Origin: G963662675 sp963662675
Lineage (GTDB): Bacteria; Bacteroidota; Bacteroidia; Bacteroidales; Prolixibacteraceae
DNA: 64,000 nucleotides
Reading direction: 5' to 3'
NCBI GenBank assembly: GCA_963662675.2
Contig: CAXXHP010000004.1
Span: 1,178,001 to 1,242,000, forward strand
Shown here: positions 27,601 to 36,514 of the stretch, piece after piece
Layout of the letters: the number at the start of each line of letters is the position of its first letter
Numbering within the stretch: the first letter of the stretch is position 1
Notes under the pieces: generated by a model
What the model was told of the DNA's origin: nothing
The model's database searches: none
What the model saw: only the letters and a program-made list of their open reading frames with translations
Position numbers and translations under genes: made by a program

Positions 27601-27632
27601 AATAAAAAAAGCCATCTGAATCAGATGGCTTT
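27601..27632 (-). terminator. intrinsic terminator after the ompH genes
   Basis: On the minus strand a stem GCCATCTG/CAGATGGC with a 3-base loop (extended by AAA/TTT) is followed by seven T residues and more T-rich sequence. It closes the uppS-bamA-ompH transcript 24 bases after the last stop. Confidence 0.9.
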
Positions 27633-27655
27633 CGAGGAATAATTATTTTGAATTC

Positions 27656-28165
27656 CTATTCAATTCCAAGTTTGGCTTTTACCAATGGTAATAAATCAGT
27701 GCTTTCGGCTGATTTGTATAGTAATGCACTTGCATCAAAAACGTAAACAAAACCTTGCTCTTTAGCCACTGTTTCAATAGCCTCAGTTGCTTTGGCATAG
27801 ATTGGTGTCATTAACTCAGTTTGCTTATTCGTCATTTTTGTAGAAGCATTTGTGTTAAAGCTTTCAACACGACTTTGCAAGTCTTGCAACTCTTCTAATT
27901 TTGTTTCATTAACAATATCTGTATTTGATTCAAAATTATTTGTATACTCGGTATACTTTGTATTTAATTCTTTCTGCATTGTATTGTACTGCTCTTGCAA
28001 TGCTGCAGATTGCTCTTCTAAAGTACCATAGGCCGCAGTAGTTTCAGGCATAGCCTCGATTAGAACATTTGCATCAATATGGCCATACTTTTGAGTTTGT
28101 GCTTGTACAAATCCTGCAGAAAGGAGCAAAACAACTAACAGACAAGTTTTAAAAATACTTTTCAT
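27656..28165 (-). CDS. OmpH/Skp-family periplasmic chaperone (second copy)
   Basis: 169 residues. Signal peptide to about residue 22 (VQAQ), then KYGHIDANVLIEAMPET, the family start. The middle is a long alpha-helical coiled coil rich in Gln/Glu/Lys (about 45-120), which forms the Skp tentacles, and the end returns to a short beta strand (FVYVFDASALLY). It holds unfolded outer-membrane proteins on their way to BamA. It is 41 bases after its paralogue, and both follow bamA. Confidence 0.9.
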   Translation of the reverse strand: MKSIFKTCLLVVLLLSAGFVQAQTQKYGHIDANVLIEAMPETTAAYGTLEEQSAALQEQYNTMQKELNTKYTEYTNNFESNTDIVNETKLEELQDLQSRVESFNTNASTKMTNKQTELMTPIYAKATEAIETVAKEQGFVYVFDASALLYKSAESTDLLPLVKAKLGIE

Positions 28166-28206
28166 GATCTTTTTGATTAAATTTTTTCACTGACAAATAT
28201 AGAATA

Positions 28207-28719
28207 TTAATTTTTATAACCAAGTTTTTGAAGTACCTGGTCACTAAGGTCATATTTTGGATTAGTATATAGCATAGTAAGCCCTCCCGCCTTATCAAAA
28301 ATCACGACATAACTGCCTTCATCCGCAATATCCTGAACGGCATTAAAGATGTCATCCTGTATTGGTTTAATTAAGCTTTGACGTTTTTTATAGATGTCTC
28401 CATCTGTCCCAAAATATTTTTTCTGAAGGGCTTTATATTCCTTTTCTTTTGTAATAATAACATCTTCTCTTTTACGCTTCATGTCATCTGACAGAAGAAC
28501 AGATTCAGCTTGAAAGTCTTTATACATTTGTTCAATATCAGCGTAAATCTGTTCAAGTTCTTTTTGATATTGCTCAGAAACCTGATCCAACTGTTCTTGT
28601 GCAGCCGTATAGGCAGGAATATTATCAAGAATATACTCTGAATCGACAAACGCATATTTCTGTGCCATTGCTGCATTTGCACCAATTATTAGAAAGGCAA
28701 TTAATATGATTTTCTTCAT
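28207..28719 (-). CDS. OmpH/Skp-family periplasmic chaperone (first copy)
   Basis: 170 residues. Signal peptide to about residue 19 (AMAQ), then KYAFVDSEYILDNIPAYTAAQ, a coiled coil with many Gln, Glu and Lys residues, and the closing YVVIFDKAGGLTMLY. Same fold as the neighbouring copy but clearly diverged, so the pair arose by old duplication and may prefer different clients. It starts 63 bases after the bamA stop. Confidence 0.9.
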   Translation of the reverse strand: MKKIILIAFLIIGANAAMAQKYAFVDSEYILDNIPAYTAAQEQLDQVSEQYQKELEQIYADIEQMYKDFQAESVLLSDDMKRKREDVIITKEKEYKALQKKYFGTDGDIYKKRQSLIKPIQDDIFNAVQDIADEGSYVVIFDKAGGLTMLYTNPKYDLSDQVLQKLGYKN

Positions 28720-28782
28720 CTCTAAAAAATTTTAAGTTCAAACTGGTGTATGAAAAACAAATACCAAGCCAAAAATTTATTA

Positions 28783-31440
28783 TTAGAATGATTGTCCCAT
28801 TGTAAAGTGAAATTGGCTACCTCCAACAGTAGTATCGCCATTGACTGCATCAAAACCATATCCCCAGTCAAAACCCATTAAACCAAACATGGACAAATAA
28901 ATACGAGCTCCTAGGCCGGCAGACCGTTTAAGATCAAACGGATTATACTCATCAAAATCCATCCATGCATTACCTGCCTCTAAAAATCCTAACAAATAGA
29001 TCGTAGCCGAAGATTTAAGAGATATTGGATAACGGATTTCCATAGTAAGCTTATTGTACATGTTAGATCCGGTGGTTGGACTAAGACTATAATCTTTATA
29101 TCCTCGAAGAGGGATTATGTCTGCTCCGTAGAAATTATACCCAGACATTCCTGATCCACCTACGCGGAAACGTTCAAACGGAGAACGTCTATTCTCATTA
29201 AAATATCCAAGGAATCCGTATTCGAATTTTGTATGCAATACCAAATTACCATTAGAAGAGAGAGGTGCAAACCAAGCTCCAGAGAACTTCCATTTATGAT
29301 ATTCAATCCAATTATACCGTTCTTTACTAGACATATCTGAGTCACTATAGTCCTTCCCATTAATCAAAGAAAAAGGAGGAGTTATTTGTGCAGACAAAGA
29401 GAATCTAGATCCCCTTCTAGTATATAGTGGATTATCAATCGAACTCCTTCCAAATGTTGTATTGAAGCTGAGATTTTTAAATTGACCACTTCCTCCGGTA
29501 TCTCCATCATCACTTAGGAAGTAATAATAACTGGCCATATTTTGAAGGTTATAATGCTCAAAAGAGAGTGAATGCGTTACCGTAAAATAATCATCTGGCC
29601 ACTCAAGGCGGTAACCATAACCAATAGAAAAAGCGGTGGTTGTCTGTATTTGATCCTCATCAGTATTACTACTATTATAACTATAGTAATCTCCGGCATC
29701 ATAAGAAGAGCCATACCCACTATAGTAGTTACTATAAGGTGAATATGAACCGTAACCACCATATGAACCGTAGCCTCCATATGAGCCATAAGACGAACCA
29801 TATGGGCTAGACAAACTATTGTAATAACTGTTTGCCGAATAGTTAACTCTTGACCGGGAGAAAGAAATTGAGAACGAATTTGGTTTTTTCCCACCAAGCC
29901 AAGGTTCTGAAAATGACACACTATAAGTATTGTAAAACTTTCCACTTGTTTGGGCATTAATACTAAGTGTTTGACCATCTCCGGAAGGCAATGGTTTCCA
30001 TGCTTCTTTATTCAGTATATTTCTGGCAGAAAAGTTTGCAAATGTTAGTCCAACAGAACCAATAAACATTTTTGCGCCCCAACCACCAGACACAGTAATC
30101 TGGTCATTGGCTTTTTCCTCCAAGGTGTATTTTATATCAACCGTTCCATCTTCTACATTTGGAATGGGAAGTGGATTAATAGTCTCTTGGTTAAAGTGCC
30201 CCAAATTGGCCAATTCAGAAACAGAACGAATAATTTTTGTTTTACTGAAAAGATCTCCTGGATATGTGCGCAATTCCCGACGAGCTACATGCTCATGAGT
30301 TTTAGTATTTCCTTCAATAATAACTTCATTGATTGTGGCTTGCGTGCCTTCGTATATTCGCATTTCGTAATCAATAGTATCACTCTCAATATTGACTTCA
30401 ATTGGCTCAAGGTTAAAAAATAGATACCCCTGATCCAGATAAAGATTACCCACAGCATCATCGTCAATATCCAATCGTTTATCGAGTAGCGACTGATCGA
30501 ATACATCGCCTTTATTGATGCTCAATACAGCTTCTAAGTACTCCGATGGATATACTGAATTCCCCATCCATTTTATATCTCCAAAATAGTATTTTGATCC
30601 TTCTTCTATCCAAATATCCAAGCGTACTCGACCATCTTCAACCATAGTAATAGAATCAGAAACGATAGTAGCATCACGATACCCTTTCTCATTGTATTTG
30701 GTTATGATGTTCCCTTTATCTTCATCAAACTTTTCATCCTGAAATTTCTTTGTCTGAAAGAAGTTTTTCAGTTTTCGGGCATTTGTCTTTTTCATAGCCC
30801 GGTCTAGTACAGATACTTTCAAATTCTCAACACCATGAAAAACAATTTCCTCAATTTTTACCTTCTCTTTCTTATCAACAGTAATATCAAGAATTACGCT
30901 GTTGTCCTGAGAAACATCATCGCGCTGTACAACAGAAACTTCTGTATTTAAAAATCCTTTTTCCAAAAACATATTCTTAATAACACGCTCAGCACTTGTC
31001 AACTGGTTATCAGTCACCTGACTCCCTGTAATAAAAGCAACTTTACTTGCGATATCGTCTTTCTCAGATTTACTTACTCCTGAATAATTTACAGCCGTTA
31101 AACGAGGTCTTTCCTGCAAATGAATATTTAACCATATATCATTTCCTTCGACCTTGCTTGCTTCAATTTTTACATCTGAAAACATCTGGTGCATCCAAAG
31201 CTTTGAAATAGCATTCGAAATATCTTGTCCGGGAATATATATCTGACTTCCCACTTCCAGACCTGAAATCTGGATCAAAACATTCTCGTCTAAATAACGG
31301 ATTCCGATAACCTCAATACCGGCAATTGTGTATTCCTGTGGATTTGAATATGAAATTGTAAAATTTGTTCCATCTTCTTGAGCAAATGTCCCCATGCTCA
31401 ATAATAACAATACAATGAAAATCTTAAGTCTTCGCATCAT
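28783..31440 (-). CDS. bamA: outer-membrane protein assembly factor BamA
   Basis: 885 residues; the second codon is also ATG. Signal peptide to about residue 20. Five POTRA repeats follow (about 35-450), then the 16-strand barrel. The barrel contains LRGYKDYSL in place of the usual VRGF motif, and the protein ends in a C-terminal Phe (QFHFTMGQSF), as BamA barrels do. It inserts beta-barrel proteins into the outer membrane. It is 12 bases after uppS and followed by two Skp-like chaperones. Odd: an extracellular-loop region (about 536-595) is a Gly/Tyr/Ser repeat. Confidence 0.95.
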   Translation of the reverse strand: MMRRLKIFIVLLLLSMGTFAQEDGTNFTISYSNPQEYTIAGIEVIGIRYLDENVLIQISGLEVGSQIYIPGQDISNAISKLWMHQMFSDVKIEASKVEGNDIWLNIHLQERPRLTAVNYSGVSKSEKDDIASKVAFITGSQVTDNQLTSAERVIKNMFLEKGFLNTEVSVVQRDDVSQDNSVILDITVDKKEKVKIEEIVFHGVENLKVSVLDRAMKKTNARKLKNFFQTKKFQDEKFDEDKGNIITKYNEKGYRDATIVSDSITMVEDGRVRLDIWIEEGSKYYFGDIKWMGNSVYPSEYLEAVLSINKGDVFDQSLLDKRLDIDDDAVGNLYLDQGYLFFNLEPIEVNIESDTIDYEMRIYEGTQATINEVIIEGNTKTHEHVARRELRTYPGDLFSKTKIIRSVSELANLGHFNQETINPLPIPNVEDGTVDIKYTLEEKANDQITVSGGWGAKMFIGSVGLTFANFSARNILNKEAWKPLPSGDGQTLSINAQTSGKFYNTYSVSFSEPWLGGKKPNSFSISFSRSRVNYSANSYYNSLSSPYGSSYGSYGGYGSYGGYGSYSPYSNYYSGYGSSYDAGDYYSYNSSNTDEDQIQTTTAFSIGYGYRLEWPDDYFTVTHSLSFEHYNLQNMASYYYFLSDDGDTGGSGQFKNLSFNTTFGRSSIDNPLYTRRGSRFSLSAQITPPFSLINGKDYSDSDMSSKERYNWIEYHKWKFSGAWFAPLSSNGNLVLHTKFEYGFLGYFNENRRSPFERFRVGGSGMSGYNFYGADIIPLRGYKDYSLSPTTGSNMYNKLTMEIRYPISLKSSATIYLLGFLEAGNAWMDFDEYNPFDLKRSAGLGARIYLSMFGLMGFDWGYGFDAVNGDTTVGGSQFHFTMGQSF
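29656..29825 (-). repeat. imperfect 18-bp tandem repeats encoding a Gly-Ser-Tyr surface loop in bamA
   Basis: Codons for about residues 540-595 of BamA consist almost entirely of Gly, Ser, Tyr and Asn. The core is repeated YGSYGG units, with 18-base DNA repeats visible around 29740-29810. It lies between two barrel strands. Confidence 0.75.
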
Positions 31441-31452
31441 TTGTAAAATTGA

Positions 31453-32196
31453 TTAGCTAACTACTTGTTGGCTTGTTTTTCCAAACCGTCTTTCTCTGTT
31501 TTGAAAATCGCAAATGGCCTTAAAAAGGTCTTCCTTCCTAAAATCAGGCCAAAGGGTTGGTGTAAAATAGAATTCTGAATACGCAATTTGCCAAAGCAAA
31601 AAGTTACTTATTCGATTTTCACCACTGGTACGAATAAGCAATTCTGGATCTGGTATTCCGCTAGTCGTGAGGTATTTATCAACTAATTCTTTTTGAATTT
31701 CGTTATTCCCTAATTTCCCACTTTCCACGTCACAGACTATCTTTTTTATGGCCTCTGTAATTTCCCATTTGGAACTGTAGCTTAACGCAAGTATAAGTGT
31801 AAGTCCACTACAATTTTTTAATTCATTGATTGACCAGTTTAATTTTTCTTGAACTTCAGCAGGTAGACTTTCAAAATCACCGATCATCCTTAGCCTGACA
31901 TTCTGTTCTTTCAACTGATCTGTTTCATTATTGATTGCATGAACTAAAAGTCCCATTAGTGCATCAACTTCATCTTTTGGCCTGTCCCAATTCTCAGTAG
32001 AGAAAGCATAAAGAGTCAAGTATTCTAAACCAATCTCTCCGGCACCTTCAACAACGGACCGGACTGATTCTACACCATGTTCATGACCATAGGTTCGCTC
32101 ATTACCGTGCATTTCAGCCCATCTCCCATTGCCATCCATAATAATGGCAATGTGCTTTGGTAATTTACTTACTATGATTTTATCTTTTAATGTCAT
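31453..32196 (-). CDS. uppS: isoprenyl transferase (undecaprenyl diphosphate synthase) UppS
   Basis: 247 residues. The family start HIAIIMDGNGRWA contains the catalytic Asp21. LTLYAFSTENWDRP and ISNFLLWQIAYSEFYF follow, the latter before the WPDF region. It condenses isopentenyl diphosphate units onto farnesyl diphosphate to make the C55 carrier used for peptidoglycan and surface glycans. It sits between the DUF6089 gene (5 bases upstream) and bamA (12 bases downstream), in a conserved envelope operon. Confidence 0.96.
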   Translation of the reverse strand: MTLKDKIIVSKLPKHIAIIMDGNGRWAEMHGNERTYGHEHGVESVRSVVEGAGEIGLEYLTLYAFSTENWDRPKDEVDALMGLLVHAINNETDQLKEQNVRLRMIGDFESLPAEVQEKLNWSINELKNCSGLTLILALSYSSKWEITEAIKKIVCDVESGKLGNNEIQKELVDKYLTTSGIPDPELLIRTSGENRISNFLLWQIAYSEFYFTPTLWPDFRKEDLFKAICDFQNRERRFGKTSQQVVS

Positions 32197-32201
32197 TCAA
32201 T

Positions 32202-32987
32202 CTAGTTTATATTCTCGTACACTGGACATTCGCGATTTCCACGGAAAAAGCGATAAGTTAAATGCAATCCCAAATGAAATGTCCAGTCATTATTATGAAT
32301 CGCGTCACTATATTCTGTCCAATATGAATCGTTTGGATCTACCGAATCAAACGTGTAAAATTTTCTAGGATCATCCAATCCATCTAATTTATCATTAAAA
32401 TACTTCCGCATTTGAGTCTCAACTCCCAATCCCCAACGTTCGCCAATATTAAACTTAAACCCAAAGCCGAGTGGCACATTTAATGCATACACATTTTCAT
32501 TGTATCCCACTGTAACTGAGGAATAATTGACAGGAACTGGACTTGGAGGAACATTGTTTAAATATCCAACAACACCTTGCAAGGCAGCAGGATCATAAGA
32601 ATATGGATAAAGGCTTACACCAACACCACCCAATATGTAGGTTGATAAAGTATACCGTTTACTCCCAATTATATATCTGAAAAAATTAAATTCTCCCATT
32701 AACGACAAATCAGTAACCGACTTACTAAATCCCCATGTGGCTGTTTCAAACTCACCAACAGCTTCTGACGTTCCGGTCATTACCGTACCTCGCAAGCTAT
32801 ACCTTGAGTTGAAATTATACCGAAGGAATACTCCATATGCCGGTTTCAAAGAACTACTGTAATCAACTTGGGTCATATCTCCGACATAACTTCCTACACC
32901 ACCCCAAATCCCAATATCAGCATTTTGTTGTGCTGATGCCAAGCCAAAAATCAAAAAGCTAAATGTGATTAAAAACAATCTTTTCAT
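32202..32987 (-). CDS. DUF6089 family outer-membrane beta-barrel protein
   Basis: 261 residues. Signal peptide to about residue 19 (GLASAQ), then an amphipathic beta-strand pattern with ADIGIWGGVGSYVGDM and FLRYNFNSRYSLRGTV. The latter is typical of the eight-stranded DUF6089 barrels found next to uppS and bamA in Bacteroidota. Function unknown; the location suggests a role in, or as a client of, outer-membrane assembly. It leads the uppS-bamA-ompH-ompH transcript, unless that begins at the CBS gene. Confidence 0.82.
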   Translation of the reverse strand: MKRLFLITFSFLIFGLASAQQNADIGIWGGVGSYVGDMTQVDYSSSLKPAYGVFLRYNFNSRYSLRGTVMTGTSEAVGEFETATWGFSKSVTDLSLMGEFNFFRYIIGSKRYTLSTYILGGVGVSLYPYSYDPAALQGVVGYLNNVPPSPVPVNYSSVTVGYNENVYALNVPLGFGFKFNIGERWGLGVETQMRKYFNDKLDGLDDPRKFYTFDSVDPNDSYWTEYSDAIHNNDWTFHLGLHLTYRFFRGNRECPVYENIN

Positions 32988-33170
32988 TGACTATCTTTTT
33001 CATGAAAGGTTGATAACAAAAAGACAGTAAATCCCATCATGACGGTATCAAAAAACACGATAAAAATAACACCTTTCAAGTGGTACAAATGTAATATAAT
33101 TATCAAAACATCATGCTTACTGCCTATTATAAAACCCAAACAGAGGTTAAAAATTGTTAAGCCTAAATTA

Positions 33171-34052
33171 TTAATTCCGGCGGTCAGCCCCCCACATTAA
33201 TTTACTGCGCAAGGTACTGAAAAAACTATGTCCAGCAAGCCTTAGTGTTTTAACATGGAAATCGGCTTTGCTGATAAAAATCTCACCGGGGAAACTAACA
33301 GCTTCGGAACGGGAATCAAGAGACGCAAGGAATTGCTGCCCACGCCCTTCAACCCTCAATGTCAACTTATTAGAATCAGGAACAACAATTGGGCGCATTG
33401 TTAAATTATGAGGAGCAATTGGAGTAATTATTATGCTTTTTGAGTCCGGCGTAAGAATAGGGCCACCAACGCTCAATGAATAGGCAGTAGATCCTGTCGG
33501 TGTTGAAATGATTACACCATCGGCCCAGTAGCTCGTCAAGTATTCATCATTCAAATACGTGTGGATATTAATCATGGAAGAAGTATCCAGTTTTGTGACC
33601 GTAATTTCATTCAGAGCATAATTAAAATCACCGAAGAGATCAACCAACCCGTCAACTTGCAAAACAGACCTTTCTTCCAATTCAAATTGTTCATTCAGAA
33701 TATTATCAATAGCCTCATCCATGTCATGCCGAGAAATGGCAGATAAAAATCCTAAACGTCCCAAATTGATTCCAATCACAGGAATAGACTTGTTCTTCAA
33801 CGTAAGTATTGATTTCAGGAAAGTTCCATCTCCACCAATACTGAACAAAAAACGAACAGAATCTGGCAAGTCTAATCCGGAAGAAAAAGTGCCAACAATT
33901 TCAGGCTGAATGTTACATGTTGATTTAACAAAATCATGAAAAGGCTTATACAGAAATACCTTTATCTGACGCTCTCTTAGCAATAAAAAAAGCCTGGCTA
34001 GATCAGGCGAAAATGAAGGATCAATACTTAATCCAAAAATAGCAATATTCAT
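33171..34052 (-). CDS. nadK: NAD kinase
   Basis: 293 residues. The GGDG motif at 73-76 (SIGGDGTFLKS) carries the catalytic Asp. GINLGRLGFL and the NAD-binding DGVIISTPTGSTAYSLSVGGP follow. It phosphorylates NAD to NADP in the cytoplasm. It begins 3 bases after the CBS-domain gene and is 183 bases upstream of the DUF6089 gene. Together with pnuC and the ribosylnicotinamide kinase later in the window, this gives several steps of NAD(P) supply. Confidence 0.95.
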   Translation of the reverse strand: MNIAIFGLSIDPSFSPDLARLFLLLRERQIKVFLYKPFHDFVKSTCNIQPEIVGTFSSGLDLPDSVRFLFSIGGDGTFLKSILTLKNKSIPVIGINLGRLGFLSAISRHDMDEAIDNILNEQFELEERSVLQVDGLVDLFGDFNYALNEITVTKLDTSSMINIHTYLNDEYLTSYWADGVIISTPTGSTAYSLSVGGPILTPDSKSIIITPIAPHNLTMRPIVVPDSNKLTLRVEGRGQQFLASLDSRSEAVSFPGEIFISKADFHVKTLRLAGHSFFSTLRSKLMWGADRRN

Positions 34053-34055
34053 GCT

Positions 34056-34721
34056 TTAAATATTCAAGTATTTCATTAATAGTTCAAAACGGTCATCATA
34101 CATATGTTTCAAAATAGAATCATCCATGAACACTGCTTTTATGACATAATCATACCTCACAAAGGTCTGTATTATAGGTGTTAAATCAATAATATTAACC
34201 TTTAGCGTAACATCTATTTCCTTTGAGTCTCCTGGCTTTGAAACATATAAGCTCAATATCTTGGCATCGTTCCCTTCTACGATCTGAGCGATCTGAGCAA
34301 GAGAATAATCAATAGGGTTTAACTCCAACACAATAACACCTCCAGGTTCACTCACAGCAACCAGATCTGAAAATTTCTGAGCTAAATCGGCTACCGTAAT
34401 AACTCCCAAATAGACATGTTTCAAATCCAATACAGGCACTACTGATATTTTCAAGGAAGAAATCAAGGCAACAACTTCATATATATGCTGATTTTCATGA
34501 ACATGAGGTTGTAGCAAACCTTCGTTACAATCAGCCATCAACTTCTCATTTAAATTAAGGTCATAGATTGACTTGTCTGAAATTAAACCGACATATTCAT
34601 GGTTATCAACGACAGGCAAATGTGAAATGCGAAATATTTCCATCCAATTCAGTGCCTTTTGCCCATTGTCTGTCAACCTAAGAGCAGGTATTACTTCCGA
34701 TATGAGTTCTTTTGCCAACAA
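34056..34721 (-). CDS. CBS-domain protein
   Basis: 221 residues. Two CBS domains fill the first ~140 residues (FRISHLPVVDNHEYVGLISDK, then SLKISVVPVLDLKHVYLGVIT). The remaining part has LELNPIDYSLAQIAQIVEGNDAKILSLYV and looks like an ACT-like fold. CBS pairs sense adenine nucleotides. It is immediately upstream of nadK, so sensing NAD or ATP for that enzyme is an attractive guess without direct proof. It diverges from pdxJ with 68 bases between. Confidence 0.82.
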   Translation of the reverse strand: MLAKELISEVIPALRLTDNGQKALNWMEIFRISHLPVVDNHEYVGLISDKSIYDLNLNEKLMADCNEGLLQPHVHENQHIYEVVALISSLKISVVPVLDLKHVYLGVITVADLAQKFSDLVAVSEPGGVIVLELNPIDYSLAQIAQIVEGNDAKILSLYVSKPGDSKEIDVTLKVNIIDLTPIIQTFVRYDYVIKAVFMDDSILKHMYDDRFELLMKYLNI

Positions 34722-34789
34722 AACTTTTCGAGTTAGATTTTCCCTTGTTTCAATTGTAAATCGTAACTTGCAGGCCTATTTTATATGCA

Positions 34790-35506
34790 ATGACCAGACT
34801 AAGTGTAAATATAAACAAAATAGCAACATTAAGAAACTCGCGAGGAGGATTTACGCCCAGCGTTGTTGATGCTGCAATAAACTGTCAAAAATTTGGTGCT
34901 GAAGGCATTACAGTGCACCCACGCCCTGACGAGAGACATATACGGCGACAAGATGTTTACGAGATTAAACCCTACATTACTACCGAATTAAACATTGAGG
35001 GATATCCAAGTGCCGATTTTCTAAAACTTGTTATTGATGCTAAAGCAGATCAGGTAACATTAGTCCCTGATGAGCCAGGGCAACTTACATCTGATCATGG
35101 CTGGAACACTCTCAAACATGAATATTTTCTAACTGATGTTATCAGCCAATTGAAATCAGAAGGAATTCGGACTTCAATTTTTGTAGATCCAAACATGAAA
35201 ATGGTTGAAGGAGCAAAAAAGATTGGAACCAACCGAATTGAGCTTTACACTGAACCATATGCAGCCATGTATATGACTGATCCGGAGAAAGCAATAGCTC
35301 CTTTTTTATCGGCAGCAAAACTTGCAAAGAGTATGGATTTGGGCATAAATGCAGGACACGATCTTAATTTAAAAAATCTCAAATACTTCACGGACATGAT
35401 TCCTTATATTGAGGAAGTTTCCATAGGTCACGCATTAATTGCTGATGCGCTTTATATGGGACTTCGGAATACGATTAAGGAATATCTCGAATGCATTAAA
35501 CCTTAG
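34790..35506 (+). CDS. pdxJ: pyridoxine 5'-phosphate synthase PdxJ
   Basis: 238 residues. A TIM-barrel enzyme that condenses 3-amino-2-oxopropyl phosphate with deoxyxylulose 5-phosphate to form vitamin B6 phosphate. Typical stretches are LSVNINKIATLRNSRGG, GITVHPRPDERHIRRQDV, LVPDEPGQLTSDHGW and NAGHDLNLKNL near the end. The family-specific Glu in NIEGYPS (about 73) and the His residues are present. It is 3 bases from the hydrolase gene, so they form an operon. Confidence 0.95.
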   Translation: MTRLSVNINKIATLRNSRGGFTPSVVDAAINCQKFGAEGITVHPRPDERHIRRQDVYEIKPYITTELNIEGYPSADFLKLVIDAKADQVTLVPDEPGQLTSDHGWNTLKHEYFLTDVISQLKSEGIRTSIFVDPNMKMVEGAKKIGTNRIELYTEPYAAMYMTDPEKAIAPFLSAAKLAKSMDLGINAGHDLNLKNLKYFTDMIPYIEEVSIGHALIADALYMGLRNTIKEYLECIKP

Positions 35507-35509
35507 TTG

Positions 35510-36316
35510 ATGGATTTATTTTTCAGGGAAGAAGGAAATCAAGGAAAAAACATTGTTATCGTTCACGGCCTTTATGGTTCGTCTGACAACTGGATGACAG
35601 TTGGAAAAAAATTAAACCACAACTATCATATATATATGATAGACCAACGAAACCACGGACGATCTCCAAAAGCAGATATTCATTCATACGAAACAATGAA
35701 GGAGGACCTGGCTGAGTTTTTCGAGCAACGCCAATTGGATAAAGCCATAGTCATAGGTCATAGCATGGGAGGTAAAACTGCCATGTATTTTGCAGCTGAA
35801 TACCCTGAAAAAGTTGAGAAACTAGTCGTTATAGATATTGCTCCAAAAGATTACTTCCAAATTCAAGAAGGAAGCCAATATTATCTACACCAGCATATTC
35901 TTCAGACGTTAAAAGAAATACCAAAAAATAATTTCAATAGCCGAAAAGAAATTGCAGATTTTTTAAGCCTTAAAATTGATGGGGCAAATCTGGTTCAGTT
36001 TCTTCTTAAGAATGTATATCGGGATAAAGAAACAGGTAATTTTGAATGTCGCATAAATGTGAATGTATTGTATGATTCTTTGGATGAGATAATCCGAGGT
36101 ATGAACTACCGCTCTTTAGCCGACAGAAAACCAATCCTCAATTACCCGGTACTCTTTATTAAAGGAGAAAATTCAAATTATATTTCAAATGAGGATGAAG
36201 TATTAATCAAGGATATTTATCCTAATGCACTGATTGAATCGATTCCCGATGCTGGCCATTGGTTACATGCAGAACAACCACAATTATTCATGAACCTGCT
36301 AGAAAGTTTCTTATAA
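35510..36316 (+). CDS. alpha/beta hydrolase, YbfF-like esterase
   Basis: 268 residues from the ATG at 35510, three bases after the pdxJ stop (a TTG at 35507 is the alternative). Oxyanion region VIVHGLYGSSDNW is at 16-29. The nucleophile is Ser85 in GHSMGG, and the catalytic His is in DAGHWLHAEQP near the C-terminus. DQRNHGRSPKA is also family-like. It is cytoplasmic, with no signal peptide. E. coli YbfF hydrolyses acyl esters, including acyl-CoA substrates in vitro; the true substrate is unknown. Confidence 0.88.
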   Translation: MDLFFREEGNQGKNIVIVHGLYGSSDNWMTVGKKLNHNYHIYMIDQRNHGRSPKADIHSYETMKEDLAEFFEQRQLDKAIVIGHSMGGKTAMYFAAEYPEKVEKLVVIDIAPKDYFQIQEGSQYYLHQHILQTLKEIPKNNFNSRKEIADFLSLKIDGANLVQFLLKNVYRDKETGNFECRINVNVLYDSLDEIIRGMNYRSLADRKPILNYPVLFIKGENSNYISNEDEVLIKDIYPNALIESIPDAGHWLHAEQPQLFMNLLESFL

Positions 36317-36342
36317 ATCACAAAAATAGGTCTATTACGAAA

Positions 36343-36369
36343 AAATCCCGAGCTACTTGCTCCGGATTT
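36343..36369 (+). terminator. probable terminator of pdxJ-hydrolase
   Basis: AAATCCCGAGC pairs with GCTCCGGATTT around a 5-base loop with one C-C mismatch. The following sequence is AT-rich but not a pure T-run. Confidence 0.5.
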
Positions 36370-36444
36370 AAAATATGTTTTCCTATTTTTTTGAAGGGCA
36401 CAGATATAAACACAACGTCCCCTTTCGACCATCCTCAACTATAA

Positions 36445-36482
36445 AAAATAGCATTACTCATAAAATAAATCATGAGTAATGC
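36445..36482 (-). terminator. intrinsic terminator of the Kelch lipoprotein gene
   Basis: A perfect 11-bp stem (GCATTACTCAT with ATGAGTAATGC) and a 10-base loop lie 32 bases after the Kelch stop. On the minus strand it is followed by TATTTTTTAT. Confidence 0.8.
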
Positions 36483-36514
36483 CCCCTGTTGTTAGATAAT
36501 CCCTTCACTCACAA

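Noticed and set aside
29740..29810. Regular DNA repeats that might suggest a CRISPR-like array
   Set aside because: Units are 18 bases without spacers, in frame inside bamA, and encode the YGSYGG repeat.
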